Source of the DNA: Firmicutes bacterium UBA3910
GTDB taxonomy: Bacteria > Bacillota > Limnochordia > Darwinibacteriales > Darwinibacteriaceae
Direction: 5' to 3'
DNA: 20,551 nt
Assembly (NCBI GenBank): GCA_002391465.1
Contig: DGFC01000161.1
Location: 2,251-22,801 of the forward strand
Shown here: positions 1-7,139 of the stretch, piece after piece
Layout of the letters: each line of letters begins with the position of its first letter
Numbering within the stretch: position 1 is the stretch's first letter
The notes under the pieces: generated by a model
What the model saw: only the letters and a program-made list of their open reading frames with translations
Databases searched by the model: none
Told to the model about the DNA's origin: nothing
Program-made: the position numbers and the translations under genes

Positions 1-453
1 CTTGAGGCCCACTGGGATTACCAGATCCAATCAATAAAGGAGATACTAGCTTACGCCGAAGAGCAAGGGGTCATGGCAGCGGTGGAGAACATGGACAGCG
101 GCAAAGAGGTTGTTTCGGTTAAAAATGACGAAGATCTCAAACGCCTCTTCACTTTGTGCGAAAGGGAAAATGGGCTGGTCACATTGGACACAACCCATCT
201 CGGTACGACGGAAAAGGTGTTAGAATTCATCGACGCCCTAGGCAGCCAAATAGCCCATCTACACCTCAGTGATGCGCTAGGGGATAAGATGCACCTCCGC
301 CTGGGAGAAGGCAATCTAGACTTAAGGGCAGTAGCTAAGCAGCTCCAGACAGCAGGTTACACCGGAGTCTGCTCCTTAGAGTGTTTTGTCCCCAATGATG
401 AAGGAATGCTCAAAAACGAGCTGGCAAAAGCGCGTGAGCTGTTCTCTGCCTAA
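1..453 (+). CDS. Sugar phosphate isomerase/epimerase family protein, C-terminal part (5' end outside window)
   Basis: The frame is open from base 1, so the start lies upstream; about 150 C-terminal residues are visible. They match the xylose-isomerase-like TIM-barrel family (AP endonuclease 2 superfamily), which isomerises or epimerises sugars and sugar derivatives with a divalent metal. Visible motifs are VENMDSG (a Glu that is usually a metal ligand), LDTTHLG (Asp/His pair on the next strand), HLHLSD (His-x-His strand), the LGEGNLD loop and a final LECF strand with Glu. These are the last four or so strands of the barrel in the expected order. The substrate cannot be told from this part. 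The TAA overlaps the stop of the convergent EAL-HDOD gene, with no terminator between them. Confidence 0.85.
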   Translation, partial: LEAHWDYQIQSIKEILAYAEEQGVMAAVENMDSGKEVVSVKNDEDLKRLFTLCERENGLVTLDTTHLGTTEKVLEFIDALGSQIAHLHLSDALGDKMHLRLGEGNLDLRAVAKQLQTAGYTGVCSLECFVPNDEGMLKNELAKARELFSA

Positions 454-1658
454 GCGGCACTGGCGGCCGACCACTGGACCGCCTCGAGGTATGCTTCCGT
501 AAGCACTCGAGGCGCCAAAGCAAGGGCAGCTGCCTGGTCCTCAATTCCCCGCCATCTGCCCTTTTCGTAGGCCAACACCACTTCCCATAGGTCTTGGAAG
601 GGTCCGGTGCCGTAAATGAGCAGCTCCTGCATGGGAGCGGGTGCAGCTATTTCCTCTAAAATGTCTGGCATGGGCTTTTGCAACAGGACATCCAGCAGAG
701 AAAAAAGCCCGGCTAGAAACAGCATTCCCTGGTAAGGACGCCATTTTGTCCGGGCTGCTAACAGCTCAATAAACCTGGCTCTAACCATAGAAGTTACCAC
801 CGCGATTCCCGGTTTGGTTACACTGATCCGCCGCAGGGCAACTAAAGACACCCATTTCCTGATCTCGCGTTCGCCTAAATAAACAAGGGCGTGTTTGATC
901 GAAGTAATAGTCTCCCGCTTGGCAAAGGCGGCAGAGTTGACAAGTCTGATTAGGCTGTAAGAGAGGGAGACATCGCGGGAGATAATTTCAGCCAGCTCGT
1001 CAAAGTCAAACTCGGGCTCATTCACTTTGCTGATTAACCTAAGGCAGCTGATTTGGAGAGGATCGAGTTTTTTCGCTGTGACAATTTCCGGTCTGCTGAA
1101 GAAGTAGCCCTGAAAGAGGCGGAAACCTATATCCCGTGTAAGGCGGAACTGATCCCAGGTTTCGACCTTTTCGGCCAGTAGTGTGTAACGCTTATCCTTC
1201 AGGGGTTGGATAAACTTCACCAAAGCGTTACCTTCCACAGCCTGCAGGTCGATTTTGATAATATCCGCCAAATCGAGGAGGGGCATGAGGTTTTCTTGAA
1301 AGGCAAAGTCATCGAGGGCGAGTTTGTAACCTGCCTCCTTCAAACGGCGGCAATTCTGCACCGTGTTTTCATCGGCTACGACTGTTTCTAAGATCTCAAT
1401 CACCAAATTCTCCGCAGGAAAGAGGGTGGCAATTTCCCTTTGCAGCAGGGCTGTGGAGAAATTGATGAAGGCGGGCTTGCCGTCAGTTAAACTGCTCAGC
1501 CCCAAGTTTTGGAAGGTATCGACAATTACTTCCGTGGAAGCTTCGTCGGCATTAACACCTGTGTAATGGTTGGTGAAGCCGCTGCGGTAAAACAGTTCAT
1601 AACCGAAAACATTCAAATTGGCATCTAGAATCGGTTGGCGGGCCAGAAATACTGCCAT
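450..1658 (-). CDS. EAL-HDOD signalling protein (YuxH-type cyclic-di-GMP domain protein)
   Basis: 402 residues. The N-terminal half (about 1-200) is an EAL domain, the fold of cyclic-di-GMP phosphodiesterases. Most catalytic positions can be found: the Glu of YELFYR (EAL motif), Asn of INFS, Glu of EILE, the Asp pair of LALDDF, Lys of IKID, Glu of AEKVE and Gln of FQGYFF. The DDFG segment reads DDFAF, so loop 6 is degenerate and activity is uncertain; it may only bind the nucleotide. Residues about 200-400 form an HDOD domain (SYSLIRLVNSAAF, then ITSIKHALVYLG), a non-catalytic HD relative used in signalling. The ATG has a GGTGA-type ribosome-binding site. It has its own unit: a terminator at 1761-1791 separates it from the upstream secretin locus. 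A link to that locus is positional only. Confidence 0.9.
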   Translation of the reverse strand: MAVFLARQPILDANLNVFGYELFYRSGFTNHYTGVNADEASTEVIVDTFQNLGLSSLTDGKPAFINFSTALLQREIATLFPAENLVIEILETVVADENTVQNCRRLKEAGYKLALDDFAFQENLMPLLDLADIIKIDLQAVEGNALVKFIQPLKDKRYTLLAEKVETWDQFRLTRDIGFRLFQGYFFSRPEIVTAKKLDPLQISCLRLISKVNEPEFDFDELAEIISRDVSLSYSLIRLVNSAAFAKRETITSIKHALVYLGEREIRKWVSLVALRRISVTKPGIAVVTSMVRARFIELLAARTKWRPYQGMLFLAGLFSLLDVLLQKPMPDILEEIAAPAPMQELLIYGTGPFQDLWEVVLAYEKGRWRGIEDQAAALALAPRVLTEAYLEAVQWSAASAA

Positions 1659-1760
1659 TCATTTCACCCATTATCACCATTTGATACATTTGGTGTATTG
1701 TTATGAATGTTGATTCTGCCCCCGAACATCTTTCTCCTCCAAACCACCCCGTCCAAACAC

Positions 1761-1791
1761 AACAAAAAAGGCGTGGACTTAGCCACGCCTT
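1761..1791 (-). terminator. Rho-independent terminator of the secretin locus
   Basis: On the minus strand a GC-rich stem (AAGGCGTGG pairing with CCACGCCTT, 6-base loop) is followed by TTTTTT and more T-rich sequence. It lies 19 bases after the last gene of the locus and upstream of the EAL-HDOD gene, and so separates the two units. Confidence 0.9.
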
Positions 1792-1809
1792 AATTCGAAA
1801 TCTTGTTGT

Positions 1810-2538
1810 TTACTGGGGGTTAACGGTCAAAGTGATCTCAGCCGTATAGTGCCCAGCACGTTGATCCGAGATGCCGCCCGTTCCTGCGAAACCAAAGACC
1901 TGGTAAGCGTAGATCCCTTCTCTGTCTATGCTAGTCTCTTGTGCTGCTGCAACAGCGCCTGCAGTGGGGTAGAATCTACCGCTCTTGAAGAGGCCCAAGA
2001 GAGCAAGTAACGCATCTTCGGGTACTTCAACAAACTCCGTTTCGTGGTCACTATACCACGGTGTCTCGTACAGCAGCGCATGGTTTAGGTCAGCGAAATA
2101 GCCGATTTCCCATTTGGGTAGAATCTGTTCCGGAGGAAGCATGAACCGGGGCAGATCGTCCACACCCCACGACTGAAATACCCAATAAGTGGTGAGCATC
2201 TTGCTGTCATCGTAGACTTCATGCTGGAGCGCAGTTCCCGTAAAGACGAGATCCACGGGAGCATTCGTCTCCACGATAAAGCAGTTGGTATCGGTGAACT
2301 TCCTTTGGTTGGCAACCCCTGAATAATACTGGAAGTTCATGTTGGGTTCATCCTCCTGCCACTCCCCGATTGGGATGATGAAGAACCAGCCTGTCTGATG
2401 CCACTTGGTCTTCTGCGCCTTTACGCTAGCATAGGGTGCCACTTTGGCTCCGACCTCAATCTCTCCCTTATCCAGGGCAAACGCAGCGGTGCCCAAGACT
2501 AAAACCAGCGCCAAAACTAGAATCAAAGTCTTTTTCAT
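1810..2538 (-). CDS. Secreted protein of unknown function, last gene of the secretin locus
   Basis: 242 residues. The ATG at 2536-2538 was chosen because it follows an AAGGA site and begins a textbook signal peptide (MKKTLILVLALVLVLG, cleavage near TAAFA/LD); a longer frame to 2580 has no such site. The mature part is rich in beta-type alternation and aromatic residues and ends in GHYTAEITLTVNPQ. This final strand pattern (Gly/Tyr-x-x-Glu-Ile-x-Leu-Thr-Val) recurs in the three other beta-sandwich proteins of the locus at 2593, 4883 and 8359. Only one Cys remains after cleavage, so it lacks the disulfide of classical chaperone-usher pilins. It is probably an exported structural or adhesive subunit; that role is inferred, and I recognise no named family. 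Confidence 0.75.
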   Translation of the reverse strand: MKKTLILVLALVLVLGTAAFALDKGEIEVGAKVAPYASVKAQKTKWHQTGWFFIIPIGEWQEDEPNMNFQYYSGVANQRKFTDTNCFIVETNAPVDLVFTGTALQHEVYDDSKMLTTYWVFQSWGVDDLPRFMLPPEQILPKWEIGYFADLNHALLYETPWYSDHETEFVEVPEDALLALLGLFKSGRFYPTAGAVAAAQETSIDREGIYAYQVFGFAGTGGISDQRAGHYTAEITLTVNPQ

Positions 2539-2592
2539 TCTATCCTTCCACCCTTCCAAGGTTGGTCTTCTTTGGGACAAAGTCCACTATTA

Positions 2593-3066
2593 TTAGAGTT
2601 CTTCTACCGTGATTTCAATGACCGTTTCGTAATCACCGGCTGCAATGGAGCTGATAGATGGAATCTCGATCCAACCCTTAACGGTGTATTCCTTTACACC
2701 TTTAGCATAGAGCTGGTTCCAGCCAACCGAAGCATTACTCTTTGTGATTTCATAGCCTTCCACCAAGAATTTGTAGGGTACGGGAACCCATTCATTGTCT
2801 TCCAGTGTTAAAGTCAGCTTGACGTCACAGTTGGCTTCTACCGTAAACACTCCATTTGTAAGGGAGTCAAACTGGCCCGCCTTACCTTCCAGATCGAAGA
2901 AGATGCCATCGCTGACCACCAACACTTGAGCATAGGCTCCGATGGTTGCTTCGATCGGGATAGTGTCTTTCAACAAAGGGGAAGGAGGCCCCTCCACGGC
3001 GAAGGCAGTAGCCCCCAGAACAAGGACCAAAACGAGCATTAGACTCATGCTTGCAAAATTTTTCAT
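2593..3066 (-). CDS. Small secreted beta-sandwich-like protein (candidate major subunit)
   Basis: 157 residues starting at an ATG with an excellent AAGGAGG site. The signal peptide is MKNFASMSLMLVLVLVLG, with likely cleavage near ATAFA/VE. The mature ~135 residues alternate in a beta-strand manner, contain VFTVEANCDVKLTLTLED and end with AGDYETVIEITVEEL, the same terminal strand pattern as its neighbours. The single Cys argues against an intramolecular disulfide. Its own candidate promoter and a roughly 170-base leader lie directly upstream, so it and the following 242-residue gene may be made in greater amount than the rest of the locus, as expected for a structural subunit. The sequence pattern loosely recalls spore-coat-U and CS1-like fimbrial folds, but I cannot assign a family. 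Confidence 0.75.
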   Translation of the reverse strand: MKNFASMSLMLVLVLVLGATAFAVEGPPSPLLKDTIPIEATIGAYAQVLVVSDGIFFDLEGKAGQFDSLTNGVFTVEANCDVKLTLTLEDNEWVPVPYKFLVEGYEITKSNASVGWNQLYAKGVKEYTVKGWIEIPSISSIAAGDYETVIEITVEEL

Positions 3067-3240
3067 TATTGTTCCTCCTTAATAATGTTTCTCTGACCAA
3101 TGTTTTTGTGATAGTCTGAACTGAACCGTGTGCTACTCTGCCATGCCCACCTCCCTTGTTTGTCGCACTTGGGTCTGTTACGGCCCAAGTCTCTGTACAA
3201 GTGTGGTACAAGCTCCATGTGTAGGTTATGTATTTCGTAG
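3067..3240 (-). promoter_or_regulatory. Long 5' leader with hairpin and direct repeat
   Basis: The untranslated stretch between the candidate promoter and the ATG at 3066 is about 170 bases. On the minus strand it holds a 7-bp hairpin (ACTTGGG at 3190-3184 pairing with CCCAAGT at 3173-3167, 10-base loop). Nearer the promoter are two copies of CTTGTAC (3201-3195 and 3212-3206) spaced exactly 11 bases apart, one helical turn. It matches no riboswitch class I know; in particular it lacks the GEMM (c-di-GMP) core. The feature could be an operator, an RNA-stability element or nothing special. Confidence 0.4.
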
Positions 3241-3244
3241 GAAA

Positions 3245-3274
3245 CTTATACCAACTCAGCCGCAAATGCTACAA
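3245..3274 (-). promoter_or_regulatory. Candidate internal sigma-A promoter of the secretin locus
   Basis: Minus-strand TTGTAG (3274-3269), an 18-base spacer and TATAAG (3250-3245), preceded by TG in the extended -10 position (TGGTATAAG). It would start transcription near 3238, driving the two last genes of the locus. The -10 is good, the -35 weak. Confidence 0.5.
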
Positions 3275-3326
3275 AATTTCCTGCAAATCGTTTCTGGACC
3301 ACAGACCATTTCTATGGAAACCATTC

Positions 3327-4865
3327 CTATTCGGTGACCATAATCTCCCTGGTCTCCACAAGGATCTCCTGAGATCCATCCCTGATGGTAAACTCGCCTG
3401 TTAAGATGCCCGCAGGTAGCTCTGGGGCCAATGCAGTTGTGTGAACTGACTGGCCGGGCAGAAGTTTGGTCATGCCTTCCGGCAGTTCAAAGGCCAATCG
3501 GTCAATGTATGCTCCTTCTTCGTCCAGCAGTACCAGGGTTACTTCAGGCAGAAACGCCGCATTGCCGGTGTTCACCAAGTCCAGCGACAAGTAAGTACCT
3601 TCATTGGCCACCAGTTTGCCCCCTATACTGCGGATCTCAATCGCCTTTCGCAGGTCCGTGCCAATAGAAAGGTCAACGGGTGCCACCGTTTCACTCAGAG
3701 GCTCGTTGGTGACAGCGTCAAAGGCTTTAAAGACCACTTGCCCGTGGTACGTTCCGTCCTCCGCTTCCCTAGGTACCGCTATCGTTACTGCGAAGCGGGC
3801 CTTGGTTCTGGCCGGCAGTTCAAATTCATTGCCCGTACGCAGTTCCAGCCACTCATGGGCAGCGTGTTCATCGCTTGTTGGGGCTCTGCCCAAGGCTATC
3901 TCTATGCGCAGCGGGCTGGTCAATATGTTTTCCACTTCGAAGATCTGCGTTTTTCTTTCCCCAGCCCTGAGCTGGTGTTCCGCTTGGGTTGGGCTGACAG
4001 CAAGGGCAGCCCCTTCCGCCAGACCTTTGTAGGTGAACTGTCCAGGCTCAACCGTTAGCGTTTCAGTACGCAAAATCTGGCCACTCTCACCGTAGCGGAA
4101 GAAAATTTGTAACGAGTACTCCCCTGGCAGCAGTGGTCGATCTATTTCTCCCTTAAATAACACCTCAGCGCCTGGATAAATTCTTGTGGCATCGGTTCCA
4201 GCCGTATGGCCGGACTCCGTTCTGAGCGTAACCCGCTCCACCAAACGCCGGTCCTTATCCCGAATTGCCACTTCACCAGAGGCCAAATAATCTAGGGGTG
4301 AATCGTTGAGGAACCTAGCTTGGATCTCAGGTTCCCCCTGTTCATTGGCCACAACCGCAAAATCCGACAACTGAGCCGACGGACGAAGACCGGCCCTTTC
4401 CACCCGAATACTTAGACGCACTGCATAACGAATCTTAAAGCCGATGCCCGATGTTATTTCAGGTGGCCTGGGCTCAACCATCACAATCACCGTATGGGAG
4501 CCGCTGGCTGAATAAGGAACACGTATCGTTCCCCTAACCTCAGGCTTTTCACCCGGCCTCACTTTGACCACATCACTGTCCAATGTGACCCAGCTGGTGG
4601 CAGAAAAGGCCGGGTTGGTAGGCAGCTGATAAGCAAGTCCACCGCTCAGCTGCTGCACGGGCTCGTACAAAGCCAAATCAACCGTCTCTTCCTCTTCACC
4701 GGGCAAAAGCTCAATCACAAACTCCCTTTGGTCGCCGGGCCTCACATTCAGCTCGATAACTAGGGGGCGAACGCCCACCGCTTCTACCACAGGCCCATCA
4801 GTCAACAAAACAAGTGCTATGACAGCAATGAACAATAATGTAAATTTGCGTCTCTGCAAAGACAT
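3327..4865 (-). CDS. Secreted multi-domain chaperone-like (PapD/DUF916-like) beta-sandwich protein
   Basis: 512 residues with a signal peptide (charged MSLQRRK, then a hydrophobic run to about residue 23, cleavage near VVEA/VG) and no later membrane segment. Four Ig-like beta-sandwich units can be read. Residues about 30-150 begin VRPLVIELNVRPGDQREF and resemble the amino domain of PapD-type chaperones and DUF916 proteins. Residues about 155-275 are an Ig-like repeat with LPGEYSLQIFF. Residues about 285-395 repeat the first pattern (VSPTQAEHQLRAGERKTQ, then DGTYHGQVVFKA). Residues about 400-512 are a last sandwich (VNTGNAAFLPEVTLVLLDE). It may hold or cap the small subunits in the periplasm or be a surface scaffold; both are inference. 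The start is an ATG with GGAGG, 17 bases after the preceding gene. Confidence 0.75.
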   Translation of the reverse strand: MSLQRRKFTLLFIAVIALVLLTDGPVVEAVGVRPLVIELNVRPGDQREFVIELLPGEEEETVDLALYEPVQQLSGGLAYQLPTNPAFSATSWVTLDSDVVKVRPGEKPEVRGTIRVPYSASGSHTVIVMVEPRPPEITSGIGFKIRYAVRLSIRVERAGLRPSAQLSDFAVVANEQGEPEIQARFLNDSPLDYLASGEVAIRDKDRRLVERVTLRTESGHTAGTDATRIYPGAEVLFKGEIDRPLLPGEYSLQIFFRYGESGQILRTETLTVEPGQFTYKGLAEGAALAVSPTQAEHQLRAGERKTQIFEVENILTSPLRIEIALGRAPTSDEHAAHEWLELRTGNEFELPARTKARFAVTIAVPREAEDGTYHGQVVFKAFDAVTNEPLSETVAPVDLSIGTDLRKAIEIRSIGGKLVANEGTYLSLDLVNTGNAAFLPEVTLVLLDEEGAYIDRLAFELPEGMTKLLPGQSVHTTALAPELPAGILTGEFTIRDGSQEILVETREIMVTE

Positions 4866-4882
4866 AACATCTCCCTCCCTGT

Positions 4883-5728
4883 TTAATCTTCCATCCTAAC
4901 GTCAATTCTTATCTCACCAACATAGCTACCGGCCCGGTGTTCCCAACCTGCCTTTGTTTGCAGCCCAAAACTGAGTTCGGTACTCCCACTACCCGAAATT
5001 GTTACTCCATCCATTAAGGGTTGTGGTTCTTCCTCGACAAGCCATAACATTAGAGGTGGATAGGGGGTTGCTTCCGCCCATACGGACGGGATATCAGCCT
5101 CTTCGGTTTTATAAAACAAACCCTTTGAGGAGAGTGTAATAGTCCAGCTTACGTTGGCCTGAACGTTAATTGTCATGGGCGTCTCCGTCTCCCAGACCCC
5201 GGGCCCAGGTATGTCCATTTCTATTTGCTCTGGATCGGTGGTAACTTCGATATAAGGCTCTACAGTGATTTCAACCGGAATGTCCGGACCATGGGGTGAG
5301 CTGAGCGTACCCTGGTAAGTACCTGCCCAAACCTCCTCATCGTACTTCACACCGAATTTCACCTCAGCGTATTCATCGCTGCCCGCAAGCAGTCGGAATT
5401 GATAGAAAGCCCACCTAACGGTCTGTACCTGCGAATCATAGGGTGTCTCCACTAAAAGCAGGTGGTTGGGAAAGGGGTTCCCATCTGCGTCAACCAATTG
5501 GGAGAGGGTGAAATCCAGGGGCAAGGTATCCTCGCCCACCCTCACCAGCTTGAACTCTACAAACTCAACCCTATCTCGAGCAGGCGGTCCAACCAGTTCT
5601 AACTGTATGGGCCCATCCTCCACGTCGTACTGAGCCTTGTCCGCTGCCAAAGTCCAATTTGAGGCTGTAAACATGAGTATTATGAGCAGCACGAGCCATT
5701 TTGTTGGCCTCAGGCCTGTCTTCCTCAC
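4883..5728 (-). CDS. Secreted two-domain beta-sandwich protein of the secretin locus
   Basis: 281 residues from a GTG at 5726-5728 preceded by GGGGGA at proper spacing. A longer frame to 5788 begins with TTG and would put 20 extra residues before the signal peptide, so I reject it. The signal peptide is MRKTGLRPTKWLVLLIILMF, with cleavage near WTLA/AD. Domain one (about 30-150) ends AGTYQGTLSSPHGPDIPVEI; domain two (about 155-281) contains INVQANVSWTITLSSKG and ends AGSYVGEIRIDVRMED. The second domain resembles the complete small proteins at 2593 and 8359 (Val-x-Ala-Asn near the start, Ala-Gly-x-Tyr-x-Gly-Glu-Ile at the end). It looks like a bidomain member of the same family, perhaps an adaptor or tip subunit; this role is a guess. 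Confidence 0.72.
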   Translation of the reverse strand: MRKTGLRPTKWLVLLIILMFTASNWTLAADKAQYDVEDGPIQLELVGPPARDRVEFVEFKLVRVGEDTLPLDFTLSQLVDADGNPFPNHLLLVETPYDSQVQTVRWAFYQFRLLAGSDEYAEVKFGVKYDEEVWAGTYQGTLSSPHGPDIPVEITVEPYIEVTTDPEQIEMDIPGPGVWETETPMTINVQANVSWTITLSSKGLFYKTEEADIPSVWAEATPYPPLMLWLVEEEPQPLMDGVTISGSGSTELSFGLQTKAGWEHRAGSYVGEIRIDVRMED

Positions 5729-5803
5729 CGTCAATCCCCCGTTTCCCCTTCCATAGGTAGTATTTCCCTCATTTGCCAAACTATCCAAAGAGGGGCTGTC
5801 AGC

Positions 5804-7126
5804 CTAGAATCTCAGTCGCAGCCCCGCGGTTATGGTGCTACCTGCACTATCCTGCCAGGACCAGGCCAGATAAGCTCCCAGTGGCATTTGCCGCCGCAGG
5901 GCAAGACCCGCTTCATGGCGTACATCCTTCCCCGCCCATTTCTCAGCCTGATACCAGAGGGATGCTGACTTTATGTCCTGTTCCAGGCGGAGCCGCCAAT
6001 CCAGCTCCAATCGCTTGGCCGGTTCGGCCATGGTAAAGCGGATAGGAAGGACAGCAGCGGAAATCCGAGTTCCTTCTCCCAAATTGAGCTGGTCACAGAG
6101 ACCCACCAAAAGGGCCTGTTCTTGCCCCACCAACTCCACAATAAGGTATAAATCCTCGTTGATCGCACCTTCCGCACCGATGACGTAAGCAGACTCAGGC
6201 AGCGTCTGAACTGAGGCATAGATTCTGTTCCTTGGGCTTAGTGGCACAGACCCGGCTGCATCTATTCCTCGCCTCTCCCCGGCAAGCATTACACCCGCCT
6301 CCAGCTCCATAGGAGGCCGGACCTGATACTCCCCTTCCATAAACCGCCGCAGGCCAGCAATTGAACCTACTGACAGGAACGGGACATCAGCGGGCAGGGT
6401 CTCAACTGAAAAGGGTGCCCCAGCTAGATAGAGGGCGAAGTACTGCTTTTCAGTTCTACTGCCAACCTGAACTTCTCGAGATACGACCGAGATGGGGCGT
6501 TTCGGGTCCCGACCCACCGGAACGGTTGCGGAAGCACTGACCGCACTGCCATCTAAAGTCGCATAAACAAGACCCACTTCTGACTCAATCTGGCCTGCTT
6601 GTTCCCTTATCCTAAGGGGCAGCAGGCTGATCTCCAGCCTATCCTCCTTGTGACTTTGGGAGTTGACCGGTAGGGGCGTGCTGGAGATGTTCACAACTAA
6701 CGGTTCACCTTCCAGCGTGAGCAGCCATGAGTTGTATCCGCCTTCTTCCTGCGACCAGCCCCAGTTAGCTTGTAGACTGGGATTGAAGTGGTAGTCACTC
6801 TCAAAGAGGAGGTCAAAGGCGAAGTCCTCGTCCATTAACAACCACAAGCCATTTCCTTCCCTGCTCGTATCCACATCCAGGCCCAGGCTGAGTAGGGCCC
6901 AAGCTTCCTTTTTTAACTCCACGAAATGAAGGGCATAGCCAACCACTGCTTTCCCTGGAGAGGCTGTCCAATTCTCCCAACCGTCTGTCAGAAGCTGTTG
7001 GGCAATCTCAACTGTCCAGCCCGAGTCGGTGTCCTGTGCTGCAGCGATGGGCACTAGCGACAACAAGCAGGCTAAGCAGACCAAGATATGAATGATAGGT
7101 GAATGGACATTCCATGCAATTCTCAC
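5804..7126 (-). CDS. Putative outer-membrane beta-barrel protein, unknown function
   Basis: 440 residues. The GTG start has a GGGGGA site just after the secretin stop (13-base gap). The signal peptide is hydrophobic to about residue 30 (IIHILVCLACLLSLVPIAAA, then QD). The mature chain shows many short amphipathic strands separated by polar turns. The C-terminus is AGLALRR..GAYLAWSW..STITAGLRLRF, alternating hydrophobic residues and ending in Phe. That terminal aromatic strand is the classic recognition signal of the BAM machinery for outer-membrane barrels. No known family is evident. It sits directly between the secretin and the beta-sandwich proteins, so it may be the outer-membrane partner of the system. 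A periplasmic beta-rich protein is the main alternative. Confidence 0.65.
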   Translation of the reverse strand: MRIAWNVHSPIIHILVCLACLLSLVPIAAAQDTDSGWTVEIAQQLLTDGWENWTASPGKAVVGYALHFVELKKEAWALLSLGLDVDTSREGNGLWLLMDEDFAFDLLFESDYHFNPSLQANWGWSQEEGGYNSWLLTLEGEPLVVNISSTPLPVNSQSHKEDRLEISLLPLRIREQAGQIESEVGLVYATLDGSAVSASATVPVGRDPKRPISVVSREVQVGSRTEKQYFALYLAGAPFSVETLPADVPFLSVGSIAGLRRFMEGEYQVRPPMELEAGVMLAGERRGIDAAGSVPLSPRNRIYASVQTLPESAYVIGAEGAINEDLYLIVELVGQEQALLVGLCDQLNLGEGTRISAAVLPIRFTMAEPAKRLELDWRLRLEQDIKSASLWYQAEKWAGKDVRHEAGLALRRQMPLGAYLAWSWQDSAGSTITAGLRLRF

Positions 7127-7139
7127 TGTTGATCCCCCA

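Noticed and set aside
1684-1698. Short inverted repeat ATACA-N5-TGTAT upstream of the EAL-HDOD gene
   Set aside because: Only five base pairs per arm in AT-rich DNA and no clear promoter to place it against; it could be chance.
3128-3337. Plus-strand open frame in the leader region
   Set aside because: No ribosome-binding site and no recognisable protein; the region is better explained as a leader and promoter of the minus-strand gene.
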